A stretch of 64,000 nucleotides of DNA from CAVSVP01 sp963731125. Its GTDB lineage: Bacteria > Pseudomonadota > Gammaproteobacteria > Competibacterales > Competibacteraceae. Numbering within the stretch: the stretch's first letter is position 1; every line of letters begins with the position of its first letter. Positions 8,959 through 17,922 of the stretch are shown in pieces. The translations under genes and the position numbers were made by a program. The stretch covers positions 496,001 through 560,000 of the forward strand of contig CAVSVP010000007.1 of NCBI GenBank assembly GCA_963731125.1. The letters are read 5' to 3'. The notes beneath the pieces are model-generated. The model had not been told where the DNA came from. It ran no database searches and saw nothing but the letters and a program-made list of their open reading frames with translations.

Positions 8959-9380
8959 GGGTTTTCCTTAGGTAGAATAAACAAGTGCTTCAATGAGTCG
9001 TTACAAATCAAACGGCTCTAGGCGAGAGATTCATTTGTGGTCGAGTCGCCACAGTAAAGGCTTTAAAAATCGCAAGAATATGATAAAAGCGGTCATTGAC
9101 CAGTTCCCAGTGAGGTGGAAGATTAAACTATACCGCCTCGTGTTTAAAGTTGTGTAAGTAGAGACGACTTGCAGATTCACCCTTCATCGGCCACGTGGCT
9201 AGACGAACGATCTTAGTGGTAACATCAGAGAATGTTCCGCCCAATACTTCCACTAACAGTGCAATTAAGTTCATGATATTGCTGGCCAATCAGGGGGTCG
9301 GGGACATTATTATTGTAAATTAAATTTTTTTTGATATTGATAAATGGCAAATTTTTTAAAAAGGAAAGAAGGAAACAAAA
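8959..9380. other. Intergenic region with a small unassigned minus-strand frame
   Basis: A 48-codon frame on the minus strand (9274 down to 9128) begins MNLIALLVEVLGG and contains TKIVRLATWPMKGES and LYLHNFKHEAV. It reads like protein-coding DNA but I cannot assign a family; it may be a gene remnant. The right part (9310-9380) is very AT-rich and should hold the promoter of the acetolactate synthase-like gene. A string resembling part of a cobalamin riboswitch near 9099-9120 was examined and rejected. Confidence 0.35.
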
Positions 9381-11162
9381 ATGCTAAATACAAGCGAACC
9401 TATCGCAGAAAAAATACAGCATATACAAAGAGAAAGAAGTGGTGCTGAAATTGTAATCGATACTTTAAATGAGCTTGGAATTGAATATATCTTTGGGCAT
9501 ACCGGTGGAGCCGTTATTCCTATTCATGTGGAGTTGAATAAGCGCATGAAGAAAGGAGAAAGAGTACCTAACTTTGTACTTTTTCGACAAGAAGGTGGAG
9601 CCGGTCACGCGGCGGAAGGGTATGCAAGGGCAAGCGGAAGAGTAGGAGTCGCATTGGCAACTTCCGGGCCAGGATCAACGAATTTAGTTACACCAATAGC
9701 CGATGCTTATAAAGACTCAATACCATGCGTATTTATAACGGGCCAGGTTCCAAGTAGTTTTATCGGTAACGATGCATTCCAAGAAGTGGATATGGTCGGA
9801 ATTACAAGGCCGATAACGAAGCATAATTACCTAGTCAAAAACGTTGAGGACTTAGGTGCTGTTTTAAAACAGGCATTTTACATCGCCGGTAGTGGTAGAC
9901 CAGGACCTGTTGTCGTCGATATATGTAAAAATGCCTTATTAGAAAAATCCCTAAACGGTCACGCAACACGCACGTTAAAGAGTTACCATCCCGATGTAAT
10001 GATGAACACGGAAGATGCCAAAACTCTGATGGATGCCTTGCTGTTGGCAGAAAGACCGGTAATCAAAGTTGGCGGTGGCGTGATCAGTGCAAATGCCAGC
10101 GGGGCGCTCAGGCAGTTCGTGGAAAAATATCATTTTCCTACAACGTTAACCTTTATGGGGTTAGGGGCACTTAACCATGACAATAAATTTTTTCTGGGAA
10201 TGCCCGGAATGCATGGTACCGTGGCGGCTAACTATGCCCTCAAAAACGCTGATTTTATACTTACAATAGGGGCCCGCTTTGACGATAGAGTAGCGGTTCA
10301 AGGATTCGGAGGAGGAGCCACCATAGCCCATGTGGATGTTGACGGTGCGGAACTGGGTAAAGCTGTCTCCGCCCATTATGAACTGCATGCCAATGCTAAA
10401 GATTTTCTGGATTATGCAAATCAATTAGATTGCCAAGGAAGAGACATTTCGGCATGGCTTGACAGAGTAGACTTCTGGAAAAAGCAGCACCCATTGAAAT
10501 CTGGAGCAAGTGAAAATGCCGTAAATCCACAATTCCTTATTAAGGAGATTTCCCGGGTGACTGATCGAACGGCAACCGTCGTAACGGGTGTGGGGCAACA
10601 TCAGATGTGGACGGCGTTGTATTACAACTTCCAAGCGCCGCGACAGTGGATCAGTTCCGGAGGACTGGGAACGATGGGCTTTGGTTTACCTGCCGCCATA
10701 GGAGCTTATTATGCTAATCCCAGTAAACCTGTTGTTTGCATTGACGGTGACGGCAGTTTTCAAATGAATATCCAGGAATTGGCAACCGTTGCCGCCAACA
10801 GAATACCTTTGAAAATTTTTATTTTAAATAACGGATTTCTGGGAATGGTCAGGCAATGGGAGGACATGTTCAATGAAGGCAATCATTATGAAACCTGTCT
10901 TTCCAGAACCATAAAATGTGATCCGGCATGTGTGGACAGCAACGAATGCCGGTATCCCAATCCCAACGTGTTGCACCTGGACAAGGTATATCCAGGAATT
11001 AGTACCGTGAGAATAACGAAAACAGATGAAATTGGGCCAGTTATCGAAAAAGTAATGAGTGACACAAAACCCACTATCGTCGATGTATGGATAGACAGAG
11101 TTGAAGATGTTAAGCCGATGATTCCTCCAGGCGGGTCTCTTGATGCCATCATTTACGATTGA
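9381..11162 (+). CDS. Acetolactate synthase large subunit-like ThDP enzyme with Cys-rich insertion
   Basis: 593 residues of the IlvB family. FGHTGGAVIPI (usually GYPGG), the catalytic Glu in FRQEGGAGHAAEGYARASG, and the ThDP/Mg motif CIDGDGSFQMNIQE...ILNNGFLGMVRQWEDMF are present. The segment after residue about 510 is unusual: CLSRTIKCDPACVDSNEC has four cysteines (CX6CX3CX5C) where standard IlvB proteins continue directly, followed by PNPNVLHLDKVYPG. It then rejoins the family at PTIVDVWIDRVEDVKPMIPP. No regulatory ilvN gene follows, and an IS66 gene begins 22 bases after the stop. The gene is clearly more AT-rich than its neighbours, which suggests acquisition. A purine-rich AAGGAAAG precedes the ATG. 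Confidence 0.85.
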   Translation: MLNTSEPIAEKIQHIQRERSGAEIVIDTLNELGIEYIFGHTGGAVIPIHVELNKRMKKGERVPNFVLFRQEGGAGHAAEGYARASGRVGVALATSGPGSTNLVTPIADAYKDSIPCVFITGQVPSSFIGNDAFQEVDMVGITRPITKHNYLVKNVEDLGAVLKQAFYIAGSGRPGPVVVDICKNALLEKSLNGHATRTLKSYHPDVMMNTEDAKTLMDALLLAERPVIKVGGGVISANASGALRQFVEKYHFPTTLTFMGLGALNHDNKFFLGMPGMHGTVAANYALKNADFILTIGARFDDRVAVQGFGGGATIAHVDVDGAELGKAVSAHYELHANAKDFLDYANQLDCQGRDISAWLDRVDFWKKQHPLKSGASENAVNPQFLIKEISRVTDRTATVVTGVGQHQMWTALYYNFQAPRQWISSGGLGTMGFGLPAAIGAYYANPSKPVVCIDGDGSFQMNIQELATVAANRIPLKIFILNNGFLGMVRQWEDMFNEGNHYETCLSRTIKCDPACVDSNECRYPNPNVLHLDKVYPGISTVRITKTDEIGPVIEKVMSDTKPTIVDVWIDRVEDVKPMIPPGGSLDAIIYD

Positions 11163-11183
11163 GGCTTGTGGATCTGTAATCGT

Positions 11184-12902
11184 TTAGACCCCTCCCTGGG
11201 AAATGTGGCATTCGGCTATGTTGGCGGCAGGTAACGGTGGAGCCGGATGACCTTGGCGTCGTTCGGCGATCGCCTGCGCCAAATAAGGCCATGGCAAGAC
11301 CTCGCGTTTGCGGCAGGTCTCAATGACACTGGCCAGCAGTGCCAGGGCGCGAGAACCTTGCGCGGTACGCGTGCCGTGGCTGGTACGGCGCAGGATCACC
11401 CAGTGGCGCAACAGTCTCTCGGCCTCGTTGTTGGTCAGTGGCAGGTGGGGATGGGCCAGCACCGTCCAGATCGCCGTCCAGTCATTGAGAAACTCCCGCG
11501 CCAAGGCGCGCGTCTTCTCATGGTCGGCGTCACGATGCTGCTCGCATAGGTCCCGAAAGGTCGCCAGGCGTTGCTGACAGGCAGCGTTGAGATCGACCGG
11601 TGGTCCCTCGCGCGCTGCGTAGACCGCCTCCATAGCCGCCGCCATTAACGTGTGGGTTGCTTGCCCGAAGTCCCGGGCCGATCCACTGAGGCTGGCTTGC
11701 AGCCCCCGCGCCTTGCGTAAGAGGTGCGCCCAACAGCGCAGCCGCTGGGCGAAGTCCCGATAGGCACCGTAGCCATCGCTCATCAGCCACCCCGCAACGC
11801 GCCCGCCGAACACGTTGGCCAGGATCGCCTTGCCACGGTCGCCGATCACATCCAGACAGACCGTCGCGGTGCTGATCGTCCACAACCACAGCAACTGCCC
11901 CGCCTCTTTCCAGGGCGTCTCATCGGCATAAGCCAGGGTGGCCTGGCGGAGTTCCTCAAGCAGCGGCTCTTCCAGCGGCTCGACCGCCCGCCCAGCCTCG
12001 TGCAGGCACTGGCTAATGACCGCCGTGCTAAGCGACACCCCCAGCCAGTCCCGCAAAAATTCCTGGATCTTACCCCGCGACAGCCGCATCCGCTGCGCCA
12101 GACACACGATGAGACTCGCGAGCTGCGGCCCAATCAGATGCCATTCACTGAGGCTTACCTGCCAACCCGGCTCCGCCGCGCAACGCCCCGGCGCGGTGCG
12201 CGTCACGTGCCCGCACGGGCACCGCCGCTCGCCGTACAGATGTTTGTCATGGCGCCACTGCAATCCCAGCAACCCAGGCTCCCCCAGCGGCTCCAGATCC
12301 AGCACATACCGCCCCGTGCATGCCCGAAACGGCTGATCCGCGAAGGCCCCATCACACAGCGCACAGCGCGCTGGCGCATGCCCTATCGTTGCCGTGATCG
12401 CCAGCTCTTGGGTACGGCTGTGACCGGGGCTACCCCAGCGCCGCCCAGGGCGCTGGGCTGGCGTGGATGGAGGCTCCGGCTGGGGGGCTCCGTCAGCCTT
12501 CGCCGCTGAGAGGCTGTTGGAAAATACCCTGGCGCGCAAGCTAATGCATTGATTTAAAATGATCCGAAATCGTTCGATCTGGGGTTTTCCAACAGCCTCT
12601 GAGTCATCCCGCGCCTCTGGCTCCCCGTCTGCGGCTTCCGCTGCCTCCGCTACCTCCTCCGCCTCCCCGGCGCTCGCCTTCACCTCGGCCTCCGCCTCGG
12701 GCGGCGTCTCCGTCTTGCTACCAGACCACGGCGCGTCGCTGCTCGGTGGCCGTGAGCTCGTGCGCGAATCTGCCTTCAGCCGCTCGCGTGCCTCTTTCAG
12801 GTCCGCCACCGCGTTCTTCAGCAACGTCTCCTTCGGCGAGGCCGTCAGTTCCGACAGCCTCGCCTCATCCAGTTGCTCAAGATCAAAATCGCTCAAGTGC
12901 AC
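11184..12902 (-). CDS. IS66-family transposase carrying an in-frame small insertion
   Basis: 572 residues. The N-terminal region has TSSRPPSSDAPW and a charged linker, then the IS66 zinc-finger-like CALCDGAFADQ, and the DDE core with LAYADETPWKEAG, LMSDGYGAYRDF and NNEAERLLRHWVILRR, ending in the IS66 C-terminal segment. Residues about 102-132 are encoded by an 88-bp inverted-repeat element plus its 5-bp target duplication (12511-12603), which keeps the frame open. No tnpA/tnpB partners are seen, as in the ISBst12-like branch. IS ends could not be fixed; the strand is opposite to the gene before it. Confidence 0.88.
   Translation of the reverse strand: MHLSDFDLEQLDEARLSELTASPKETLLKNAVADLKEARERLKADSRTSSRPPSSDAPWSGSKTETPPEAEAEVKASAGEAEEVAEAAEAADGEPEARDDSEAVGKPQIERFRIILNQCISLRARVFSNSLSAAKADGAPQPEPPSTPAQRPGRRWGSPGHSRTQELAITATIGHAPARCALCDGAFADQPFRACTGRYVLDLEPLGEPGLLGLQWRHDKHLYGERRCPCGHVTRTAPGRCAAEPGWQVSLSEWHLIGPQLASLIVCLAQRMRLSRGKIQEFLRDWLGVSLSTAVISQCLHEAGRAVEPLEEPLLEELRQATLAYADETPWKEAGQLLWLWTISTATVCLDVIGDRGKAILANVFGGRVAGWLMSDGYGAYRDFAQRLRCWAHLLRKARGLQASLSGSARDFGQATHTLMAAAMEAVYAAREGPPVDLNAACQQRLATFRDLCEQHRDADHEKTRALAREFLNDWTAIWTVLAHPHLPLTNNEAERLLRHWVILRRTSHGTRTAQGSRALALLASVIETCRKREVLPWPYLAQAIAERRQGHPAPPLPAANIAECHISQGGV
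12511..12598. mobile_element. 88-bp MITE-like element inside the IS66 transposase gene
   Basis: Termini AGGCTGTTGGAAAA and its exact reverse complement TTTTCCAACAGCCT are perfect over 14 bases and are flanked by the direct repeat CTGAG (12506-12510 and 12599-12603). Length 88 plus 5 equals 93, a multiple of three, and no stop codon falls in the transposase frame, so 31 residues are added. No transposase with these ends is in the window, so the mobilising IS is unknown. Confidence 0.85.
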
Positions 12903-13017
12903 AGGCTCAATATAAAGGTCGTTCTATCATGGGGTTCAGTATAGCCCATCGTACCGTCCTTGACGATCTCGGCTCACCTACCAGCCTGGCCTGAGCCGGG
13001 AGGAGGGGGATAAACGG

Positions 13018-13660
13018 TTACGTGAGCACCAGGTTGGTTTTGGTTCGAAAGATGAAATGGGCTTGCGCTCGACACCCCTCATGGCAGAGCTGAAACGACA
13101 GGTAGCCGCGGTCGGCGAGGTAAGTCACGTCCGCACCAAGCACGGTGCGTAACGCATCGCGCTCGCTGGAGTTGCCGCTGCCGACCCAGAAATCGACCGG
13201 GATCATCCGGTTGAGCTCAACACACAGAGGCAGTTTCAGCGCCTGATGTTTGCTGGTGTATTCGGCCCACCGCATGGAACTGATCACCGGAAACAGCGAA
13301 CCGTCAATACCATACAACGTCCCTAAGGTCGCCAGTTCGGGAACCGCCTTGAAGGAGCGGGTGGACAACAGATGCTGGAACACCGCCTGAAACAGGTCTG
13401 GGGAAAAGCGCTCGAAGGCGTCCTGACAGGTGCTGTAGGGGACCGCACGCAACCCTAGCGCCGGAGGCAGAAGGCCGGTGTTCAGCTGCGTCTGCACGAG
13501 CAGTTTCAGACTCCTCGTGCCGCTGACGAAGTAGTAAATCAACAGCCGAAAAAATCCTCATCGTGGTACTTTTGATTGCGGTGCTTGGGCAGACGGTGGT
13601 TTTGCTCCTTGACAAAAGTCCTCTACCGGCTCTAACAGCTTCTGGAACACCGTCGGTTAC
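13018..13660 (-). pseudogene. IS4-family transposase remnant, frameshifted and 3'-truncated
   Basis: The conserved N-terminus (FQKLLEPVEDF, PKHRNQKYHDEDFF) is in one frame; the rest (LLIYYFVSGTRSLK, GIDGSLFPV with the first catalytic Asp, TYLADRGYLSF with the second) is in another. The switch is at a run of six T bases near 13549-13555 (on the coding strand GGATTTTTTCGG); one more T would restore the frame. The protein stops shortly after FIFRTKTNLVLT, before the third catalytic Glu, so the copy is dead even without the shift. Confidence 0.8.
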
Positions 13661-13849
13661 TCCGCACTGACGAATGGCTCAGTCGTTGACATGAAGGCAG
13701 AACACCTTAATCTAACAGTGAATGCGAATCACTATTAAACCACTAAATTGTTCTAAAGCAATATATATACCGCTCCTTGTTGGCGCCGAGGCCTTCCCTG
13801 CCCCGGCTTTTTATGGGTGCATCTTCCCTGCCGACGTTGCTGGTAAGTA

Positions 13850-14470
13850 TTAATCTTCCTCGATCTGTCCCCGGACTTCGCCTGCGGGATTGGCAGCGCT
13901 GTGGACGTTGACGTAGGTTAGGCCATCTTTCATGCTCTCTATTAACTCTGAAATCGTAGCACCGCAAGCGGGGTTGACGATGTTAGCCTCAGTAATAGTG
14001 GCTTCGATCTCCACTTTCCCATTAAAGCCGCCTGGAAGCTTACCGGCAAGGAAAACGACAACGGGGCCGTTTTCACCGAAAGGTGCACAGTGAATGTGTG
14101 CTCCGGCTGCGGCCAAGATATCCACGGCGTTTTTTACTTCTAGCTCGAACTCGATCGCCGTTTGCTTCTTATTGACTTCGAATTCGGCTTTGCCGGTGGT
14201 GTCGGTCATAACAGGCGGCACTTCCTCGTCACCAGTGAGTTTTGCTTTAAACTCCAGATCATTGTGCCTAAACCCGTGCCCCCAGAATCTATGATCACGG
14301 TCAGCATTGACCACAGTGGGGACGGTAAGAAAACCTATACCCAAGAGTGCGCCCACGATCAGGAGTAATCTACCTGCGGCTCCGACTACCATATATTTTC
14401 TTAGCGACGTTAGTTTCTTTATTTCTCGAAACTTCCTGCTGATGTGCTGGTTTAGCGCGGTTTTTTTCAT
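13850..14470 (-). CDS. Exported CHRD-domain protein
   Basis: 206 residues from the ATG at 14470, chosen because AGGAAGGA lies just upstream; an in-frame ATG at 14485 has no such site. A Lys/Arg-rich start is followed by a hydrophobic stretch (GRLLLIVGALLGIGFLTVP) ending at VNADRDHRF, an export signal. The CHRD domain follows: FKAKLTGDEEVPPV, AGAHIHCAPFGENGPVVVFL, and the closing TYVNVHSAANPAGEVRGQI. CHRD proteins are secreted; their function in bacteria is poorly known. Two further exported proteins on the same strand lie beyond IS982 and IS701. Confidence 0.85.
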   Translation of the reverse strand: MKKTALNQHISRKFREIKKLTSLRKYMVVGAAGRLLLIVGALLGIGFLTVPTVVNADRDHRFWGHGFRHNDLEFKAKLTGDEEVPPVMTDTTGKAEFEVNKKQTAIEFELEVKNAVDILAAAGAHIHCAPFGENGPVVVFLAGKLPGGFNGKVEIEATITEANIVNPACGATISELIESMKDGLTYVNVHSAANPAGEVRGQIEED

Positions 14471-14719
14471 TTTATCCTTCCTCATTTGGTGAAAGGGTTG
14501 ACTGTTTTATTGCTCATCCATGGCAAGGATTGAATATTTCCCTTAACAACATATAAAGGTTCTGTTCCCCCAAAGCATCCATGGCCGGGCTTTTGGCTAC
14601 CCCCGAGGATGAAACCGGCGTTGAGGTTAGCGGCGTGGCCTCGTGTTAAAATGTAGTGGTTCAAACCCGTTCGGTGATGATCGGTCGTACCTTGGTGGTT
14701 TGGGTACTGTGTACTTTCA
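14471..14719. other. Intergenic region upstream of the CHRD gene
   Basis: About 250 bases between the CHRD gene start and the 42-bp palindrome. No open frame of recognised family was found. The proximal part should contain the CHRD gene promoter. Confidence 0.3.
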
Positions 14720-14761
14720 GTTACAGTCGACGGACGGAGCGCTCCGTTCGTCGACTGTAAC
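14720..14761. repeat. 42-bp palindrome with no spacer, next to IS982
   Basis: The left arm GTTACAGTCGACGGACGGAG plus C and the right arm (GCTCCGTTCGTCGACTGTAA plus C) are reverse complements at 20 of 21 positions with no loop bases. It lies only 11 bases outside the left IS982 terminus. It has no T-run, so a plain terminator is unlikely; abutted IS ends or a protein-binding site are possible. Confidence 0.7.
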
Positions 14762-14772
14762 CAGATGTGTTT

Positions 14773-15804
14773 AACGCTTGGTGTGAGTTGGAGCGGAAGG
14801 CGTCGAGGATCAAAATAGAAGCACACATTTGGAAAAATGAGGAGCTTCGTCATGATCGACATCGACACCTTCCTGACCTATCTATACGTTATGGTGGACG
14901 ACTTTTGCAAGCAACATCCGAGCTGCGAGCGTCACCCCGGCCCGAGTGCATCGCTGAGCTGCAGCGAAGTGGTGACTTTGGCGCTGTTCGGGCAATGGTG
15001 CCACTTCAGCAGGGAACGCGATTTCTCCCGCTATGCCCGACGCCATCTGCGCAGCGCCTTTCCCGGCTTGCCGGACCGGGCGCAGTTTAATCGTTTGATG
15101 CGCCGGTACGCCGAGGCGGTGGTGGCCTGTTTTCTTGATCTGGTAAAACTCCTGGATGCGCCGCAGTGTGCCTATGAAGCGTTGGACGGGACGGCGGCCG
15201 TCCCGCGCGATGCCAAACGCCGCGGGTCGGGTTGGCTGCCCGGGTTGGCCGATATCGGTTGGAGGAACCGCTGGGGCTGGGACGAGGGCTTCGACGTGCG
15301 GTTGTCGGTCAATCCCCTCGGGGCGATCACCGGCTTCGGCTTCGGTTCGGCCAGCACCAAGGACCAGCCCCTGGCCGAGACGTTCTTTGCCCTGCGAGCG
15401 TACCCCGATCCGCGCCTGCCCACGGTCGGCGCCCCGGCCCGAGGGCCGTAGGTCACGGACAAGGGCTTTGCCGGTCAAGCTCGCCAGCGCGACTGGCAAG
15501 ATGCCTATGGCGCGGGGGTGATCTGTGCGCCCAAGCGCAACCGCCGCCACCCCGGGCCGCGGGCCTGGCGGCGGTGGTTGGCCGGCATCCGTCACATCGT
15601 CGAGACCGTCAATGGCTGCCTCCAGCAGGTCTTCCGTCTCGATCGCGAACGCCCCCACACCCTCGACGGCTTTCAGGTCCGCCTGACCGCCAAAATAGCC
15701 CTGCATAATGGCTGCATCTGGCTCAATCAGCGACTCGGCCGTGCCCCGCTGGCTTTCGCTGATCTGGTGGCGTGGTAGCATGCCAGGATCTCACACCAAG
15801 CGTT
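14773..15804. mobile_element. IS982-family insertion sequence
   Basis: Inverted termini AACGCTTGGTGTGAG (14773-14787) and CTCACACCAAGCGTT (15790-15804) match perfectly and bound a 1.03-kb unit with one transposase gene, the usual IS982 size. No convincing target duplication is visible, so flanking DNA may have been rearranged. Confidence 0.85.
14852..15778 (+). pseudogene. IS982 transposase with an in-frame amber stop
   Basis: The frame runs from ATG 14852 (GAGGAG seven bases upstream) through LCSEVVTLALFGQW-like sequence and the first acidic site (YEALDGTAAVP), to a TAG at 15449-15451. It continues without shift as VTDKGFAGQARQRDWQ, IVETVNGCLQQVFRLDRERP and TLDGFQVRLTAKIALHNG, which are IS982 C-terminal signatures. 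One base change would restore a protein of about 308 residues. A copy read-through cannot be excluded. Confidence 0.8.
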
Positions 15805-15867
15805 TTAGTACCCTGTCTCGGTGGAGCTCGGGGCGACCGTATAAACAGCAGTCACACCGAGTCTTTA
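15805..15867 (-). pseudogene. Tail fragment homologous to the exported protein at 18419-18913
   Basis: The minus strand reads RLGVTAVYTVAPSSTETGY and a TAA stop, matching ELSVTTVYTVAPADDETAN near the C-terminus of the exported protein at 18419-18913 at both protein and DNA level. The fragment lies between the stop of the repeat-protein gene (15886) and the right end of IS982, and is a leftover of a duplicated gene. Confidence 0.6.
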
Positions 15868-16371
15868 GTAGATAGACCTTTTGAGCTAAGGTGTCAGCTC
15901 CCCCTGGCAGATAAAAGTCGACTTACCACTAGGCGAATATGTTGCCTGCCAGTCGAGCGTGGTATCAAAAGGTGTAAAACATACTCCCACAGGGTCGTCA
16001 GGGGTCGATTTGAATCGTACAGCCTGATCAATCGGCAATCCTGCCACGATGTCCCCTTGGCAAGCCAGTGTCCACTTCCCATCTGGAGTTTCTACGTAGT
16101 GGAGACCTCCTTTTGCAACCAGACCACCAAAGCTCCACTCGCAATCCTCGTCAAGGTTGATGATTAATGCGCCATTGCCGCCCGGGTCCGTAGGCGTTAG
16201 GTCTCCGTGACAGGTAAAACTTGATTCACCGGTGGGTGAGAAGCTGGCGTGCCAATCGAATGTAGAATCAAACGGAGTAAAGCATGGGCTGATGGGGTCG
16301 TTAACGGTCGAACGAACAATTACAGCCTGATCAATCGGCAATCCTGCCCCGATGTCCCCATGACAAGATAA

Positions 16372-17922
16372 CTTGACAATGTCACATTTCCCAAATGATC
16401 GATGAGTTTGTATCATAATGATTTTTCGTAGGAAAGTGATGGTGATGACAAAAAAGAGCTGGGGTGTCGGTGGGGACTGGTGCCGGAGGCGATTCAAACG
16501 CTGGGGCAGCGGCTGCCTGAGTTTTGGGCGCGCTACCGGAGCTGTTTCAAGACCCAAACCCGAGACGGCAGCGTCTATGCGCGGCATTATCTGAGCGGAC
16601 TGCTGCGTATGGAGGGGAATCGACACTATAGCGGAATCGCGCGAGAGGCGGGTGTTGAAGAGCAAAACCTCCAACACTTCATGAGTCACTCGCCGGGGTC
16701 GGCTGAGACGGTCTACCGCCAGGTCCAAGCGGAAGTGAAAGCGGTTCCGGAACTGACGAGGGGCGCCGTGGTTCTGGTCGACGAAAGTGCCGACGAGAAC
16801 GCCGGCGATGCCAGTGCCGGGGCGGCCAAGCCATATAAGGGTCGGCTGGGCAAGGTAGAAACCAGCCAAGTGGGCGTGTTGTTGAGCTACGTGAATCTCA
16901 CGGTGGCGTCTGGGTTTTGGACCTGGATTCTGGGCAAACTGTTTCTACCCGAGGCCTGGTTCGAGGCCGGCTACCAAAAGCGGCGCAAGCAACAGGGCAT
17001 GCCTGATTCGTTGAAGTTCAAAACCAAGGTTGAACTGGCCTGGGAGGGGATTCAAGAGGTCATGGCGGGTGGTCTCCCGTTTGAGATCGTCGGTTTCGAT
17101 AGCCTGTACGGACGGAGTGGTTGGCTACGGGCCCAGGTGCGAAAGGCTCAGCGGCGGTATATGGCGGAAATCCCGGCCGACACGGCCGTGTACCTGGAAA
17201 AACCGACGCTCGGCATTCCCCCGCGCCGGGGTCAGCGAGGAAAAAAGCCGACGCAGGTGCAGGTGCTGGCCGGGGAAACGGTCCGCGTGGACAGCTTGCG
17301 GGAGACGCTGGCCTGGCAGCGTCTTCGAGTCCGGGCGACCGAACGGGGTGAGCTGTGCGAACGCTTCGCTGCGCGCCGCGTCTGGACCGTCCATGACGGT
17401 CAAGCCGTGGAAGACTGGCTGGTGATGCGCGAAGAGGCCACCGACCGCTACCGCTATGCCCTGGGTAACGCCTCAGCGGACACTTCATTGGAACAACTGG
17501 CCTGGTGGAAGTGCCAGCGCTACGTCATCGAACGGGCCAACCAGGATGCCAAGTCCGAGCTGGGCTGGGATGAGTGGCCGGCGCAGAAGTACCGTGCCTG
17601 GGATCATCATCTCGCTTTGACGGTACTCGCCTCCTGGTTCATCGCGCAAACCCAACTCGACTGGGCGCAGACTCATTCTCGTGACCCGGCGTTGCTCGAA
17701 GAACTGGAAACGGATGTCTTACCGGCTCTGTCGGTGGCCAATGTTCGGGAGTTACTGCGCGCGGTTATGCCTCTGAAACGCTTGACCGAAGAACAAGCTA
17801 CGGAACGAGTGATTGAGCATTTGCTTAATCGCACCCGATCACGCAAGAGTCGGCTTAAAAAACAACGACTTAAAAATAGAGTCCACACCGGCCCCACGTG
17901 AGGCTAATGTGACATTGTCAAG
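16372..17922. mobile_element. IS701-family insertion sequence
   Basis: Termini CTTGACAATGTCACATT (16372-16388) and the exact reverse complement AATGTGACATTGTCAAG (17906-17922), flanked by ATAA on both sides (16368-16371, 17923-17926). It contains one transposase gene and interrupts an exported-protein gene cleanly, which points to a recent insertion. Confidence 0.9.
16480..17901 (+). CDS. IS701-family transposase
   Basis: 473 residues. MEGNRHYSGIAREAGVEEQN and HFMSHSPGS near the N-terminus, the first acidic site in VVLVDESADENAGDA followed by YKGRLGKVETSQVGV, IVGFDSLYGRSGWLR as second, and YVIERANQDAKSELGWDEW with the third are IS701 signatures. The frame opens at GTG 16480, inside the IS. 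It is intact, so the element may be active. Confidence 0.88.
   Translation: MPEAIQTLGQRLPEFWARYRSCFKTQTRDGSVYARHYLSGLLRMEGNRHYSGIAREAGVEEQNLQHFMSHSPGSAETVYRQVQAEVKAVPELTRGAVVLVDESADENAGDASAGAAKPYKGRLGKVETSQVGVLLSYVNLTVASGFWTWILGKLFLPEAWFEAGYQKRRKQQGMPDSLKFKTKVELAWEGIQEVMAGGLPFEIVGFDSLYGRSGWLRAQVRKAQRRYMAEIPADTAVYLEKPTLGIPPRRGQRGKKPTQVQVLAGETVRVDSLRETLAWQRLRVRATERGELCERFAARRVWTVHDGQAVEDWLVMREEATDRYRYALGNASADTSLEQLAWWKCQRYVIERANQDAKSELGWDEWPAQKYRAWDHHLALTVLASWFIAQTQLDWAQTHSRDPALLEELETDVLPALSVANVRELLRAVMPLKRLTEEQATERVIEHLLNRTRSRKSRLKKQRLKNRVHTGPT

Noticed and set aside
9090..9130. Sequence like part of a cobalamin riboswitch (minus strand CACTGGGAACTGGT) upstream of cobO
   Set aside because: The other conserved riboswitch landmarks, including the long B12 box and the CCCGCAACTG-type segment, are absent on the same strand.
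11724..12509. 261-codon plus-strand frame
   Set aside because: It lies opposite the IS66 transposase and reads as Arg/Pro/Gln-rich antisense sequence.
14882..15781. 299-codon minus-strand frame
   Set aside because: It is antisense to IS982; the plus-strand frame shows IS982 motifs on both sides of the amber codon.
15886..16869. Single 327-residue open frame on the minus strand
   Set aside because: Its first 155 residues are the antisense of the IS701 transposase; the real gene continues at 17927-18115 across the insertion.
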